From Streptomyces sp. 2114.4 (GTDB lineage Bacteria; Actinomycetota; Actinomycetes; Streptomycetales; Streptomycetaceae): a stretch of 64,000 bases of DNA. Positions 8,265 through 16,945 of this stretch are shown here, one piece after another. Below the pieces are notes generated by a model that saw only the letters and a program-made list of their open reading frames with translations, was not told where the DNA came from and did not search any database. The DNA lies in the NCBI RefSeq assembly GCF_900187385.1, contig NZ_FYEY01000001.1:2046001-2110000 (forward strand), in the 5' to 3' direction. Every line of letters begins with the position of its first letter. Within the stretch, counting starts at the first letter, position 1. Made by a program: the position numbers and the translations under genes.

Positions 8265-9407
8265 CTAGAGCAGTTCCTTCAGCCGTTCCGCCAGCAGGTC
8301 CCAGCGCCACTTCTCCTCCACCCAGGCGCGGCCGCGTGCGCCCATGGTGCGGCGCAGGTCCGGGTCCTGGAGCAGGGTGACGAGGCGGTCCGCGGTGGGG
8401 GCCGGGGAGCCGCCGGGGACGACCCAGCCCGTCTCGCCGTCCAGGACGGCGTCGGGGGCGCCGCCCGAGTCGCCCGCCACCACGGGGAGTCCGGTGGCGG
8501 AGGCCTCCAGGTAGACGATGCCCAGGCCCTCGACGTCCAGCCCGCCGCGGCGGGTGCGGCAGGGCATCGCGAAGACGTCGCCGGCGCCGAAGTGGGCCGG
8601 CAGCTCCTCCCAGGGGACGGGGCCGGTGAAGCGCACCGCGTCCCCGACGCCCTTCTCCCGGGCCAGCGCGTGCAGTTCCTTCTCGTACGGGCCGCCGCCG
8701 ACGATCAGCAGGACGGCATCGGGCACCGCGGAGAGGACCGCAGGCATCGCCTCGATCAGGGTGTCCTGGCCCTTGCGCGGGACGAGCCGCGAGACGCAGA
8801 CCACCACCGGCCGGCCGGTGAGCCCGAGTGCGGCCCGTACGGCGTCGCCTCCCGAGCCGGGGTGGAAGGTCTTCTCGTCCACGCCGGGCGGGAGTTGGAC
8901 CATCCGCCGCGCGGCCTGCGGGGTGAGCGCACCGGCGATGCGCGAGCGGGTGTACTCGCCGAGGTAGGTGAGCGTGTCGGTGCCCTCGCCGATCCGGCGC
9001 AGCAGCTGCCGGGCGGCCGGCAGCTGCGCCCAGCCCGCCTCGTGGCCGTGCGTGGTGGCCACGATGCGGCGGGCACCGGCCGAGCGGAGCGCCGGCGCCA
9101 TCAGCCCGAGCGGCGCCGCCGCGCCGAACCACACCGAGGAACAGCCGTGTTCGCGCAGCAGCCCGGTGGCCCGGCGGGTCACCCGCGGGGTGGGCAGCAG
9201 CATCGTCGTACGGTCGCGCACCACCGGGAACGGCTGCTCGGCGTCGAAGGCGGCGGTGGCCGCAAGGCCCTCGGCGCCGCGCTTCCAGGTCGAGGCGTAG
9301 ACGACGACCTGGGAGGGGTCCAGACGCAGCGCCATGCTGTGCAGGAAGGCCTGGATGCCGCCGGGCCGGGGCGGGAAGTCGTTCGTGACGATCAAGGTCT
9401 TGTGCAC
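8265..9407 (-). CDS. GT4 glycosyltransferase, PimB-like
   Basis: About 380 residues from GTG (HKTLIVTNDFPPRPGGIQAF). GT-B fold with N-terminal PRPGGIQ acceptor loop, CVSRLVPRKGQDTLIEA at the start of the nucleotide-sugar domain (near residue 205), and the GT4 E-x7-E motif at EGLGIVYLEASATGLPVV near 305. It resembles the actinobacterial GDP-mannose-dependent phosphatidylinositol mannosyltransferase PimB. The neighbouring plus-strand gene encodes a GT87-type membrane transferase, the class that elongates PIMs, which supports a glycolipid role. The GTG start is chosen because upstream in-frame sequence is low-complexity and not family-like. Confidence 0.87.
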   Translation of the reverse strand: MHKTLIVTNDFPPRPGGIQAFLHSMALRLDPSQVVVYASTWKRGAEGLAATAAFDAEQPFPVVRDRTTMLLPTPRVTRRATGLLREHGCSSVWFGAAAPLGLMAPALRSAGARRIVATTHGHEAGWAQLPAARQLLRRIGEGTDTLTYLGEYTRSRIAGALTPQAARRMVQLPPGVDEKTFHPGSGGDAVRAALGLTGRPVVVCVSRLVPRKGQDTLIEAMPAVLSAVPDAVLLIVGGGPYEKELHALAREKGVGDAVRFTGPVPWEELPAHFGAGDVFAMPCRTRRGGLDVEGLGIVYLEASATGLPVVAGDSGGAPDAVLDGETGWVVPGGSPAPTADRLVTLLQDPDLRRTMGARGRAWVEEKWRWDLLAERLKELL

Positions 9408-9655
9408 GATGGTCTCTCGGCGGTGGTCTCGGCGGTCGGTCGCGGCGGTCGGTCGCGGCGGTTTCGGCCCGACAGTACCGGTCGGCGCCGGGCCGGGGGC
9501 GGCCCGCCCCACCACGCCCCTTCTCGTCTACGGTCGTGACCGGCCACTACCGGCATCATGCAGAGGGCACGAGCGGTCCGCGGTGCACCGGGCACCGGGT
9601 CCGCGGGGCCGCGGGCGGCGCCGGAGGGCCACGGCCGAGGAGCGATGAGGTGACG

Positions 9656-10984
9656 ATGAGCAGCATCAGCAGAGCGCGCGGGGTGTGGCTCCCGGTCGCG
9701 GCCTGGACCGTGACCCGGGCCGTGATCCTGCTCTGCGTCCTGAGGGTGCTGGTGCTGCCGGGGCCGGATGTCTCCACCGATGTCTCGGTGATCTATCAGA
9801 ACTGGTCCGAGGTCCTGAAGACCGGCACCTTCCCGCTGGCCGATGTGACCTGGCAGTACCCGCCGGCCGCGGCGCTGGCGATCCTCTCCCCCGGTCTGCT
9901 GCCGTTCCTGGACTACGTCCCCGCGTTCTACACCCTGATCCTGCTCACGGACGCGGCGGCGCTGGTGCTCTTCCTGCGGGCCGGCCGGCGCCCCGGCCAC
10001 CGCCCGGCGGGGGCCTGGGTGTGGATCGCGGGCGTGGCGCTGCTGGGACCGACCGCCTACGCCCGCTACGACCTGATGGTCACCGCCGTCGCCGTCGCCG
10101 CGCTGTTCGCGGCCGCCCGCCGGCCACGGGTGGCGGGCGCCCTGGTCGCCTTCGGTGCGCTGCTGAAGGTCTGGCCGGTGCTGCTGCTGACGGGGGCGGC
10201 GGTGCGCGGGCGCCGGGCCCGCGCCCTGTGGTGGAGCGCGGCCGGCACCGCGGCCGGACTGACCCTGTGCTTCGTGGCCGCCGCACCGGGCGCGCTGGCC
10301 TTCCTCACCTTCCAGCGCGACCGCGGGACGGAGGTCGAATCGCTCGGCGCGCTGGTCTTCCACATCGCCCGGCAGTACGGGTGGGACGGGCAGGTGCTGC
10401 TGCATTACGGCTCGCTGGAATTCCTCGGGCCGGGCGTCCCGCTCGTCAGCACCGTGGCACTCACCCTGAGCCTCGCCGCCGTGGGCTGGCTGTTCCTGTG
10501 GCGGCTGCGCGCCGGGGAGCCGGGCCCCACGACTCTGTGCGACGCCGCCTTCACCGCCACCCTGCTGTTCACGACCACCAGCCGCGTGATCAGCCCGCAG
10601 TACATGCTCTGGCTGGTGGGGCTCGCCGCGGTGTGTGTGACGGTCCGGGCGGGCCGGCAGACGCTGCCGGCCGTGCTGGTCCTGCTGGCCACCGGGCTCA
10701 CCCAGCTGGAGTTCCCCGTCTGGTTCGCGCACATCGTGGCGAGCGATCTGCCGGCCGTGGTGCTGCTGGCCGTGCGCAACGGTCTGCTGGTCGCCGCGTC
10801 GCTGCTCGCCTGCCGCCGGCTGTGGGTCGCGACGCGGGACGGCGGGGCCGGGCGTACGGCGCCGCCGGACGTGGTGCGCGCACGCCGGCCGGCCGGCGAG
10901 ACCACCGCCGCTCCCCCACGGCTCACGGGCTCCGCGCAGCGGACGCAGACCCCGGCGGACGGATCGCCGGCACCGGGACGCTGA
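9656..10984 (+). CDS. GT87-like polyprenol-dependent integral membrane glycosyltransferase
   Basis: About 442 residues with some ten hydrophobic segments. It fits the GT87 (DUF2029) family of GT-C transferases, which use polyprenyl-phosphate mannose on the outer membrane face; mycobacterial PimE is the best-known member. After the first helix comes a loop with STDVSVIYQNWSEVLKTG and WQYPPAA, typical of the catalytic first periplasmic loop. The tail is Pro/Thr/Ala-rich. A GTG six bases upstream (9650) with GAGGAG before it is an equally good start. It sits next to the PimB-like gene in divergent orientation and ends 15 bases from a convergent gene. Confidence 0.8.
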   Translation: MSSISRARGVWLPVAAWTVTRAVILLCVLRVLVLPGPDVSTDVSVIYQNWSEVLKTGTFPLADVTWQYPPAAALAILSPGLLPFLDYVPAFYTLILLTDAAALVLFLRAGRRPGHRPAGAWVWIAGVALLGPTAYARYDLMVTAVAVAALFAAARRPRVAGALVAFGALLKVWPVLLLTGAAVRGRRARALWWSAAGTAAGLTLCFVAAAPGALAFLTFQRDRGTEVESLGALVFHIARQYGWDGQVLLHYGSLEFLGPGVPLVSTVALTLSLAAVGWLFLWRLRAGEPGPTTLCDAAFTATLLFTTTSRVISPQYMLWLVGLAAVCVTVRAGRQTLPAVLVLLATGLTQLEFPVWFAHIVASDLPAVVLLAVRNGLLVAASLLACRRLWVATRDGGAGRTAPPDVVRARRPAGETTAAPPRLTGSAQRTQTPADGSPAPGR

Positions 10985-10999
10985 GCCCGGCGGGCGCCC

Positions 11000-12394
11000 T
11001 CACCGCCGCAACTGTGCCCTCACATAGGCCCGCCACAGCCGGGTGAACTCCGCGATACCGATGCCCAGTTGGGAACGCAGGGCGCGGTCCGTCCGGTCGG
11101 CGCGGACCGGCGGCCGGTGTCCGGGGCCGGCGGCCCGTGCGGCCGTGGGGGAGCCCGCGGCGGCCGCCGTGGCCGCCGTGGCCGCCTCCATCGGTGCCCC
11201 CGCGCTCCCCGACGAGACACCGAGCGCGCTCTGGCCCGCCGCCCGGTAGAAGGCGACCAGTCGGTCCTCGCCCCACTTGCCGGCGATCATCCGGCAGGCC
11301 AGCCAGCTGCCCTCGTAGGCCTTGGCCAGCCGGTCGGCGCCTGCCTTGAAGCCGAAGTCCGCGTCGGTCGGCAGGCGGGCGGGGACCGTGCCCCGGGCGA
11401 CGGCACGGGTCAGTTCGGGGGCGGTGGCGGCGGGCTTGCGGTGGCTGCCCCGGTAGGCGACCCAGTCGGCGAAGCCCTCCGAGAGCCACAGCGGAGTCGC
11501 CGTCGTGGTGGCCGTGCGGGTGGCGACATGGGTGGTCTCGTGCGTGAGGACCACCGTGCGGCCCAGGTCGTTGAGTTCTTCGTAGGCTTCGGGGTTGACG
11601 ATCACGCGGTCCGCGGGCGCGGGGGTGGAGACCCCCGCCTCCCCCGTGGTGACCGCCGCGATCCCCGCATAGCCGGACGCGTCGTCGCTGCCCATCAGCT
11701 GCGCCATCCGCTCAACCGAATCCGGCGCCTCCACCACGACCTTCCGCGACCACTTCCCCTTCCAGACGGCCGACACCGCGGGCACCGCCCGGTCCACCCG
11801 GTGCGCCAGGTCCTTCAGCCGCGCCAGGTGCGCGGCGTCGCCCAGGACCAGGCTGTACCGGCCGCGGACCAGCCGCACCGGGCCCTGGTCCCACAGCTGG
11901 CGGGTGCCGCTCTTGCCCGCCGCCGCGCCGTCGGTGTCGGAGGAGATCAGCCAGCGCCCGTCCCGCCGGGTCAGGGTGAGGTACTGGACGGCGTGCACCG
12001 GCGAGGTGTCATAGCCCCGGAAGCGGTAGCGCAGCTGCACCTTCGCCGCCAGGCGCGCGTCGGTCTCGCCGGCCGCGAGCGGGAAGGCGCCGGTGGCGTC
12101 GAGCTCGTAGTGCCACTCGGCCAGCGGCACGCCCGCGAGGTGGGCGAACATCGCGCGCTGGCGGTCCCGGTAGCCGGTGGCCCGCGGGTCGACGGTGGCC
12201 AGGAAGCCCGCCGCGTCCCGGTGCTGGACGGCCCGCGCACGGGTGTCGAGCATCCGCTGGACGTCCGGGTAGCGGGCCGGGGTGGAGTTCGTGGGCGCAC
12301 AGCCGGTCAGCGGGACGAGCAGCGCGAGGAGCAGGGCGGCACAGCCCGCCGCCCCGGCCCGCGGCAGCCGTCGCCTTGCCCACTGGTGTGACAT
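11000..12394 (-). CDS. Lipoprotein with gluzincin-type metallopeptidase motif
   Basis: 464 residues with a lipoprotein signal: Arg-rich n-region, hydrophobic core and lipobox LTGC near residue 32. Mid-protein, VVLTHETTHVATR supplies an HExxH zinc motif, and WLSEGFADWVAY about 20 residues later supplies the third ligand Glu, the gluzincin (peptidase MA-like) arrangement. It should be a zinc peptidase anchored outside the membrane. An Ala/Gly/Pro linker near residue 400 precedes the final segment (GIGIAEFTRLWRAYVR). It lies 51 bases downstream of an NlpC/P60 hydrolase gene, and the two may form one cell-envelope transcript. Confidence 0.82.
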   Translation of the reverse strand: MSHQWARRRLPRAGAAGCAALLLALLVPLTGCAPTNSTPARYPDVQRMLDTRARAVQHRDAAGFLATVDPRATGYRDRQRAMFAHLAGVPLAEWHYELDATGAFPLAAGETDARLAAKVQLRYRFRGYDTSPVHAVQYLTLTRRDGRWLISSDTDGAAAGKSGTRQLWDQGPVRLVRGRYSLVLGDAAHLARLKDLAHRVDRAVPAVSAVWKGKWSRKVVVEAPDSVERMAQLMGSDDASGYAGIAAVTTGEAGVSTPAPADRVIVNPEAYEELNDLGRTVVLTHETTHVATRTATTTATPLWLSEGFADWVAYRGSHRKPAATAPELTRAVARGTVPARLPTDADFGFKAGADRLAKAYEGSWLACRMIAGKWGEDRLVAFYRAAGQSALGVSSGSAGAPMEAATAATAAAAGSPTAARAAGPGHRPPVRADRTDRALRSQLGIGIAEFTRLWRAYVRAQLRR

Positions 12395-12445
12395 GCGGAC
12401 GATCGTAGATCCGGCCCGGCCGGGGCAAAAACGCTGCGCCCCGCC

Positions 12446-13489
12446 TCAGGGCCTGGTGACGGCGGAGATCGGCATCATCCCGACGGGGTCGTAGCGGACC
12501 CGTGCGCCGGGATAGGGCGCGTGGACCACGTGGCCGTTGCCGACGTACATCCCGACATGGCTGCCGTCCGAACGGTAGATGACCAGGTCACCGGGCTGCG
12601 CCTGACTCAGGGGCACTTGCCGGCCGGCGCCGCGCTGCGCCTGTGAGGTACGCGGGAGGGAGACGCCGGCCCGCCCGTAGGCCCATTGGGTGAGTCCGGA
12701 GCAGTCGAAGGCCGAGGGGCCGTTGCCGCCCCACGCGTAGGGTCGGCCGACCGCGGCCCGCACCGCGGCGACGGCCGCCGCGGCCCGCCCGGAGGCCGGT
12801 ACGGCCCCCCGCAGGTCCGGGACCGCCTCGTGGCGCCCGTCGCTCCGCGAAGCCCGTGCGTAGGCCGCCCTGGCGTCCTTGGGCAGCGCGTTCAGCAGCC
12901 GCCGCGCCGTGGCCAGCTTGTGCTGGACGTCCTTCTTGTGGCGCACGACCTCCTTGCGTCCGGCCTCCAGCTCCGCCAGCTTGCGTACGGTCTCCCTGCG
13001 CTGCTGCTCCAGGGAGCGCTGTGCGGCCCGCAGCCCGCGCAGCTCGCGGGCCTGGCCCGCGCCCAGCCGGTCGAGGGCGGAGGCCTTCTCCAGGTAGGTG
13101 TCGGGGCGTTCGGAGAGCATCAGCCGGATGGTGGGGTCCATCCCGCCGGCCCGGTACTGGGCGGCCGCGAGCGCGCCCAGCCTGCCGCGCAGCCGGTTGA
13201 CCCGCTCCTGGGCGCGGGCGGTGCGGTCCTGGAGTGCCGCCACCTGGCGGCGCAGCTTCTTGGTCCGGGCGTCCGCGCCGTTGAACTTCTCGGTGGCCCG
13301 CTCCGCCTGTTCGTAGAGACGGTCGACCCGCGAGGCCGCCGCGTCGCGGGCGGCGGTGCGGCCGGCGGGGTCGGCAACGGCCTGCGGTGCCGACAGCCCG
13401 GCGGCCGCGGCCGTCAGGGCGGCCGACACCACGGTGACCGAGGCGAGGGTGGTCCGGCCTTGCTGCGAGGTACGGCGGTGGGACGCCAC
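12446..13489 (-). CDS. Secreted NlpC/P60 peptidoglycan hydrolase (paralogue 2)
   Basis: 347 residues from GTG with GGAG about 11 bases upstream. An N-terminal signal peptide (SVTVVSAALTAAAAGLSAPQAVADP) precedes a long coiled-coil region (about 50-200, rich in Arg/Glu/Gln heptads) and a C-terminal NlpC/P60 domain. The catalytic Cys is in SAFDCSGLTQWAY and the His in DGSHVGMYVGNGHVVHAP. This is the RipA-like D,L-endopeptidase layout, and autoinhibition by the coiled coil is likely by analogy. It is paralogous to the next upstream gene, sharing domain order and the MASHRR-like start. Its leader follows a strong terminator, so it probably has its own promoter. Confidence 0.9.
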   Translation of the reverse strand: MASHRRTSQQGRTTLASVTVVSAALTAAAAGLSAPQAVADPAGRTAARDAAASRVDRLYEQAERATEKFNGADARTKKLRRQVAALQDRTARAQERVNRLRGRLGALAAAQYRAGGMDPTIRLMLSERPDTYLEKASALDRLGAGQARELRGLRAAQRSLEQQRRETVRKLAELEAGRKEVVRHKKDVQHKLATARRLLNALPKDARAAYARASRSDGRHEAVPDLRGAVPASGRAAAAVAAVRAAVGRPYAWGGNGPSAFDCSGLTQWAYGRAGVSLPRTSQAQRGAGRQVPLSQAQPGDLVIYRSDGSHVGMYVGNGHVVHAPYPGARVRYDPVGMMPISAVTRP

Positions 13490-13654
13490 GAGAGCCGAAC
13501 TCCTTCCGACGGGGGTACCCCCTGCTTGAGCGCAGCCGAGCCCGGGGCAAGCCCCTGCCGCCCCGGGAGGACGGCCGGTGAACCGGAAGCTGCGAGGGCA
13601 GACAGTACGGCGCCGGTGCGATCCGGCCAAAGCCGCCCTTTCGCCCGCAAAAAG

Positions 13655-13693
13655 CCGCCCCGCCGGTGACTGTGCAGGTCACCGGCGGGGCGG
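13655..13693 (-). terminator. Strong terminator between the two NlpC/P60 genes
   Basis: A perfect 16-base-pair stem (CCGCCCCGCCGGTGAC/GTCACCGGCGGGGCGG) with a 7-base loop, followed on the minus strand by CTTTTTG. It lies about 95 bases past the stop of the upstream hydrolase gene and separates the two transcription units. Confidence 0.9.
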
Positions 13694-13788
13694 TAAGTCA
13701 GCGGCCGAAGCCGCAATTCGCCCGTTCGGGCGGCAGGTTGAGCGGTTTGTGAGGCTTTTCAGATCCGGACGCGTCAGGCCCGGACGTG

Positions 13789-14814
13789 TCAGACCCGGAC
13801 GCCGAACGCGAACTCCATGTTGCTCATGGGCTCGTAGCGCACGGAGGCGCCGGGCTTGGGTGCGTGCAGCACCTGGCCGTTGCCCGCGTAGAGGCCGATG
13901 TGGTGCAGGTCGCTGTAGAAGAGCACCAGATCGCCGGGCTTGAGGTCGCTCTGCGAGGCGATCCGGGTACCGGCGTTGGCCTGGGCCTGCGAGGTACGCG
14001 GCAGCGACTGGCCGGCCTGCTGGTACGCCCAGGAGGTCAGACCCGAGCAGTCGAAGGACGACGGGCCGGTGGCGCCCCAGACGTACGGCGAACCTATCTT
14101 GGACTGGGCGGCGGCGAGGGCGGCCGCACCGCGCTGCGAGGCCGGCACGTCATCGCCGAGGTTAACCCGCGAGTTGCTGCGGTTGGCGCGGTTCTCCTCG
14201 GCCTGCATGGCCGCCCGCTCCTTGGCCGTCATCTTGTTGAGCAGCTGCTGCGCCTCGGCCAGCTTGCCCTTGATCTCGTCCTTCTTGTCACCGAGCGCCT
14301 TACGGGTCTCGGAGAGGTCCTTGATCTTGGCCGAGGCCTCCGCGCGCTCCTGGGCGAGCCGGCGCTGCTTGTCCGCGACGGTCTTGAGCTGATCGGCCTG
14401 CTTGCCGCTCAACTGGTCGAGCGTGGCGGCCTTTTCGAGGTAGGTGTCCGGGTCGCCGGAGAGGAACAGCTGGACCGAGGGGTCGATGCTGCCGCTGCGG
14501 TACTGGCCGGAGGCAACGGCACCGAGGCCCTTGCGCATCTGGTTCAGCTCACCCTGGCCGCGGGCGACCTTGTCCTGGAGGTCGTCGACCTCTTTCTGGA
14601 GCTTGTCCTGCTGCTCCTTGACCCCGTCGTACTTCTCGGTGGCCTGCTCGGCCTCGTTGTACAGCTTGTCGACCTCGGACTTGACGTCCTTCTTCGACTG
14701 GTGAGGGTCGGCCTGGGCGGCCTGGGACGAAAGGGCGACGGCCGCCGCGGCGGTGGCGGTGAGCACGGTCACGCGAGTACGGCTCGGCTGCTTGGGTCGA
14801 CGGTGGGACGCCAC
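13789..14814 (-). CDS. Secreted NlpC/P60 peptidoglycan hydrolase (paralogue 1)
   Basis: 341 residues from a GTG with GGAG upstream. Signal peptide with core VTVLTATAAAAVALSSQAAQA, then a long Lys/Glu-rich coiled coil (about 40-215) and a C-terminal NlpC/P60 endopeptidase domain with catalytic Cys in SSFDCSGLTSWAY and His in DLHHIGLYAGNGQVLHAP. It should cleave the D-Glu/meso- or LL-DAP stem-peptide bond outside the membrane. The coiled coil is rich in Lys and Glu, whereas its paralogue downstream is rich in Arg. A long untranslated leader with riboswitch-like sequence precedes it. Confidence 0.92.
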   Translation of the reverse strand: MASHRRPKQPSRTRVTVLTATAAAAVALSSQAAQADPHQSKKDVKSEVDKLYNEAEQATEKYDGVKEQQDKLQKEVDDLQDKVARGQGELNQMRKGLGAVASGQYRSGSIDPSVQLFLSGDPDTYLEKAATLDQLSGKQADQLKTVADKQRRLAQERAEASAKIKDLSETRKALGDKKDEIKGKLAEAQQLLNKMTAKERAAMQAEENRANRSNSRVNLGDDVPASQRGAAALAAAQSKIGSPYVWGATGPSSFDCSGLTSWAYQQAGQSLPRTSQAQANAGTRIASQSDLKPGDLVLFYSDLHHIGLYAGNGQVLHAPKPGASVRYEPMSNMEFAFGVRV

Positions 14815-14990
14815 GGGGGCGAGCTCCTTCTTCCTCCAGCCGCCTACCGGGAAGTGGGGGGGGTGAGACCCCGGCTCCGCGTGAACGCCGCGGACTCGGC
14901 GGTACCTTCACGGTTCATCCCGGTTGGATGATCGGATTCATGAAGGTTCGGGCCCTGACCTTAGTAACCGAGCTGTGATCGCTTCAAATC
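14815..14990 (-). promoter_or_regulatory. Structured leader resembling a truncated c-di-AMP (ydaO-type) riboswitch
   Basis: On the minus strand the leader contains CCGCCGAGTCCG, then GCGTTCACGCGGAGCCGGGG, and shortly after CCCGGTAGGCGGC before GGAGGAAGAAGGAG (about 14902 down to 14828). From memory of the actinobacterial ydaO family these are the conserved 5' and 3' boundary elements, and such riboswitches control cell-wall hydrolases such as rpfA in Streptomyces. The usual central parts (GGGUGAAUC and CCGAACCCGUCAGCU) are not seen; fewer than 20 bases including a run of eight C replace them. It may be a degenerate riboswitch, an unrelated leader, or affected by a sequence error. The rest of the 305-base gap (to 15119) shows no gene. 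Confidence 0.45.
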
Positions 14991-15119
14991 CTCAGGGAAA
15001 AATTCTGCGCCACCAGCCCCATCCTTTACCAACATCGCACAGGCAGTGAGCGCCAATTGACACTCAGAGACGGATCGTCGGCGTTTTCCGGTGTTCCGGC
15101 CGCCGGAGCGGGCAGCCTG

Positions 15120-16493
15120 TCAGGTCCGGGCAAGTCGTTTGAGGAGCAGGGCCGATGCCACCGGCCGGGCCCCGGCCTTCGCCACTCCGTCGGCCACTTC
15201 CCGGTCCGTGGAGACCACGACGACCGGACGGCCGGGCGGTTCGGCCCGAACCAGCTGACGAATCAACTCATCGGCCGTTACGCCCGGTTTGCTGAACAGG
15301 ACCCGGACTCCGCGTGGTGGCGCGAGCAGCACCGGCGCCGCGAGCTCCGCACCGTCGAAGACACAGGTCATCTCCGCGCCGGTCTGCGCCGCCAGCACCG
15401 CGAGGCCGCCCAGCAGCCGCAGCCGCTGCTTGTCGAGCGGCATGGTCGGATAGCCGGTTTTGGTGACGTTGTAGCCATCCACCACCAAATGCGCCTGCGG
15501 CAGCGCCAGAAGCTGGTCGAGCAGCGCCGGGTCCATCTCCGACAGCGCCCGCGTCGCGATGTCCTTGGGCGTCATCCGCCCCGGCGCGACCGCCTCGACG
15601 GTGTCCGCCGGATGGACGCTGGCGGGCGGCAGGGCCAGCTCGCGGCGCAGCCCCTGCGCCGCGTCCAGGACCGTGTCCAGCAGCAGCCGCAGCCGCATGT
15701 CCTCGACGCTGCGGCCCTCGCGGGCGGAGCGCCGGCTGGTCTCCAACGCCGTCTCCGCCTCGGCGATCCGGGCCTTGAGCCGGCGCACCTCGCTGTCCGC
15801 CGCGGCCTTCTCCGTGGCCGCCCGGTCCCGTACGTCCGTCACGGCGGCCTCGGCCTTGCGCACCGCGGCCTCACCGCGCTTGACGTCGCTCAGCGCGCTG
15901 CGCAGCTTGCGCCGCAGGGACTCGTTCTCCTTGCGGGCCGCGTCCAGGTCCACCCGGATCCGGTCGGCCTCCGTACGGGCCTCGCCGCGCGCCTGCGCCA
16001 GCTCCTCGCGCAGCCGGGCCAGCTCGCGTTCGGCCTCCTCGCCGGCCCGCTCGGCGCGCGCCCGCTGCGCCTCCTCACCGGCCGCCGCGACGAGCTTGAC
16101 CCAGCCCTCGGGGCGCAGCACATAGGCGGCCGCCGCCACATCGAGCGGATCCGCGGCCGCCGGCGGGGTGCCGTGCTCCAGCGCCTCGGCCAGCTCCGAC
16201 TGCGCCTCGCGCAGCTTGCCCGCGATCCGCTGCCGGAAGACCGCGTCGCTCTCCAGCGCCGCGGCCATCGCGTTTCCGGCGAATTTGGCCCGACGGGTCG
16301 GGGTGAACCGGGCATACTGCCGCAGCGGGGGCGGGAGTTCGGCGAGGGTCAGCGCGCCGAACGACTCCGCGGTGAGCGCCACGACCCGGCGCCGTACGCC
16401 CTCGGGCAGCGGACGGTCGAGCACGTCGTCCGCCGCACTCTCGGGTGCGTCGTCACGCCGACCCCCCGGCTCCCCTTCTGGACGGTCCACCAC
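15120..16493 (-). CDS. NYN (YacP-like) RNA-binding protein with coiled coil
   Basis: 457 residues from GTG with GGAGCGAGG upstream. The N-terminal third is helical (ESFGALTLAELPPPLRQYARFTPTRRAKFAG), the middle (about 160-290) is a charged coiled coil, and the C-terminus (about 330-457) is a YacP/Rae1-type NYN domain with VVDGYNVTKTGYPTMP, CVFDGAEL and VSTDREVADG carrying the conserved acidic residues of the PIN-like fold. YacP/Rae1 is a ribosome-associated endoribonuclease in Bacillus, so ribonuclease activity is a reasonable family-based expectation. It may share a transcript with the zinc-ribbon gene, which lies 18 bases upstream on the same strand. Confidence 0.85.
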   Translation of the reverse strand: MVDRPEGEPGGRRDDAPESAADDVLDRPLPEGVRRRVVALTAESFGALTLAELPPPLRQYARFTPTRRAKFAGNAMAAALESDAVFRQRIAGKLREAQSELAEALEHGTPPAAADPLDVAAAAYVLRPEGWVKLVAAAGEEAQRARAERAGEEAERELARLREELAQARGEARTEADRIRVDLDAARKENESLRRKLRSALSDVKRGEAAVRKAEAAVTDVRDRAATEKAAADSEVRRLKARIAEAETALETSRRSAREGRSVEDMRLRLLLDTVLDAAQGLRRELALPPASVHPADTVEAVAPGRMTPKDIATRALSEMDPALLDQLLALPQAHLVVDGYNVTKTGYPTMPLDKQRLRLLGGLAVLAAQTGAEMTCVFDGAELAAPVLLAPPRGVRVLFSKPGVTADELIRQLVRAEPPGRPVVVVSTDREVADGVAKAGARPVASALLLKRLART

Positions 16494-16511
16494 GGCTGCC
16501 TCGCTCCGATC

Positions 16512-16751
16512 TCAGGCGTTCGCGCCCGGACGGTCGACCAGCTCGATCTGGTCGACCGCGTTGCACCAGCGGCAGCGCACGGACTCGATGCTCTCACTGA
16601 GGACCTCGCGCTCCTCCACCGTCGGCGCCCCGGCCAGGTCCAGGTGGACGTACTCCACGACCTTGGAACGGCGCGTCACGTCGAACCGCGTGAGGTTGCC
16701 GCACAGCGTGCAGCGCCACCGGGTCCCGTCCGTCGGCAGGGGAACAGCCAT
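16512..16751 (-). CDS. Small zinc-ribbon protein
   Basis: 79 residues (MAVPLPTDGTRWRCTLCGNL start), chosen at 16751 because GAGG lies 9 bases upstream; an ATG 24 bases farther up is possible. Two CxxC pairs (CTLC near residue 14 and CRWC near residue 60) predict a zinc ribbon. The central segment RSKVVEYVHLDLAGAP is hydrophilic. Unknown role, perhaps nucleic-acid or protein binding. It lies 18 bases upstream of the NYN RNA-binding protein on the same strand and probably shares its transcript. Confidence 0.8.
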   Translation of the reverse strand: MAVPLPTDGTRWRCTLCGNLTRFDVTRRSKVVEYVHLDLAGAPTVEEREVLSESIESVRCRWCNAVDQIELVDRPGANA

Positions 16752-16945
16752 CGTGTCGTCCTCTTTCGTGCTCATCGGTGTCGTGCTGCTGCGCGGTTCA
16801 CGCGGTGCGCCGTCGGATCGCGGAAGTACGCAAAGTACTGCCTGTAACCCTACGGCCTGATGGGGGGCCGGTGCGGGCCCGCCCAGGTGCCGGGATGCGG
16901 CGAGGCACTCTGTCCCGATTGCCCGCATTGGGCCATGATCACCTC

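Noticed and set aside
6247..9132. A 961-codon open frame on the minus strand over the acyl-CoA ligase
   Set aside because: Antisense to fadD and out of frame with the GT4 gene; its composition is that of a shadow frame.
13500..13560. GGGGGTACCCCC and neighbouring palindromic sequence as a specific operator of the downstream NlpC gene
   Set aside because: Such short GC palindromes are common in streptomycete intergenic DNA; no second copy or regulator links it to this gene.
12446..14814. Recent tandem duplication of the two NlpC/P60 genes
   Set aside because: They are clearly paralogous and share order of domains, but the proteins differ greatly in their coiled coils (Arg-rich versus Lys-rich) and in leaders, so the duplication is old.
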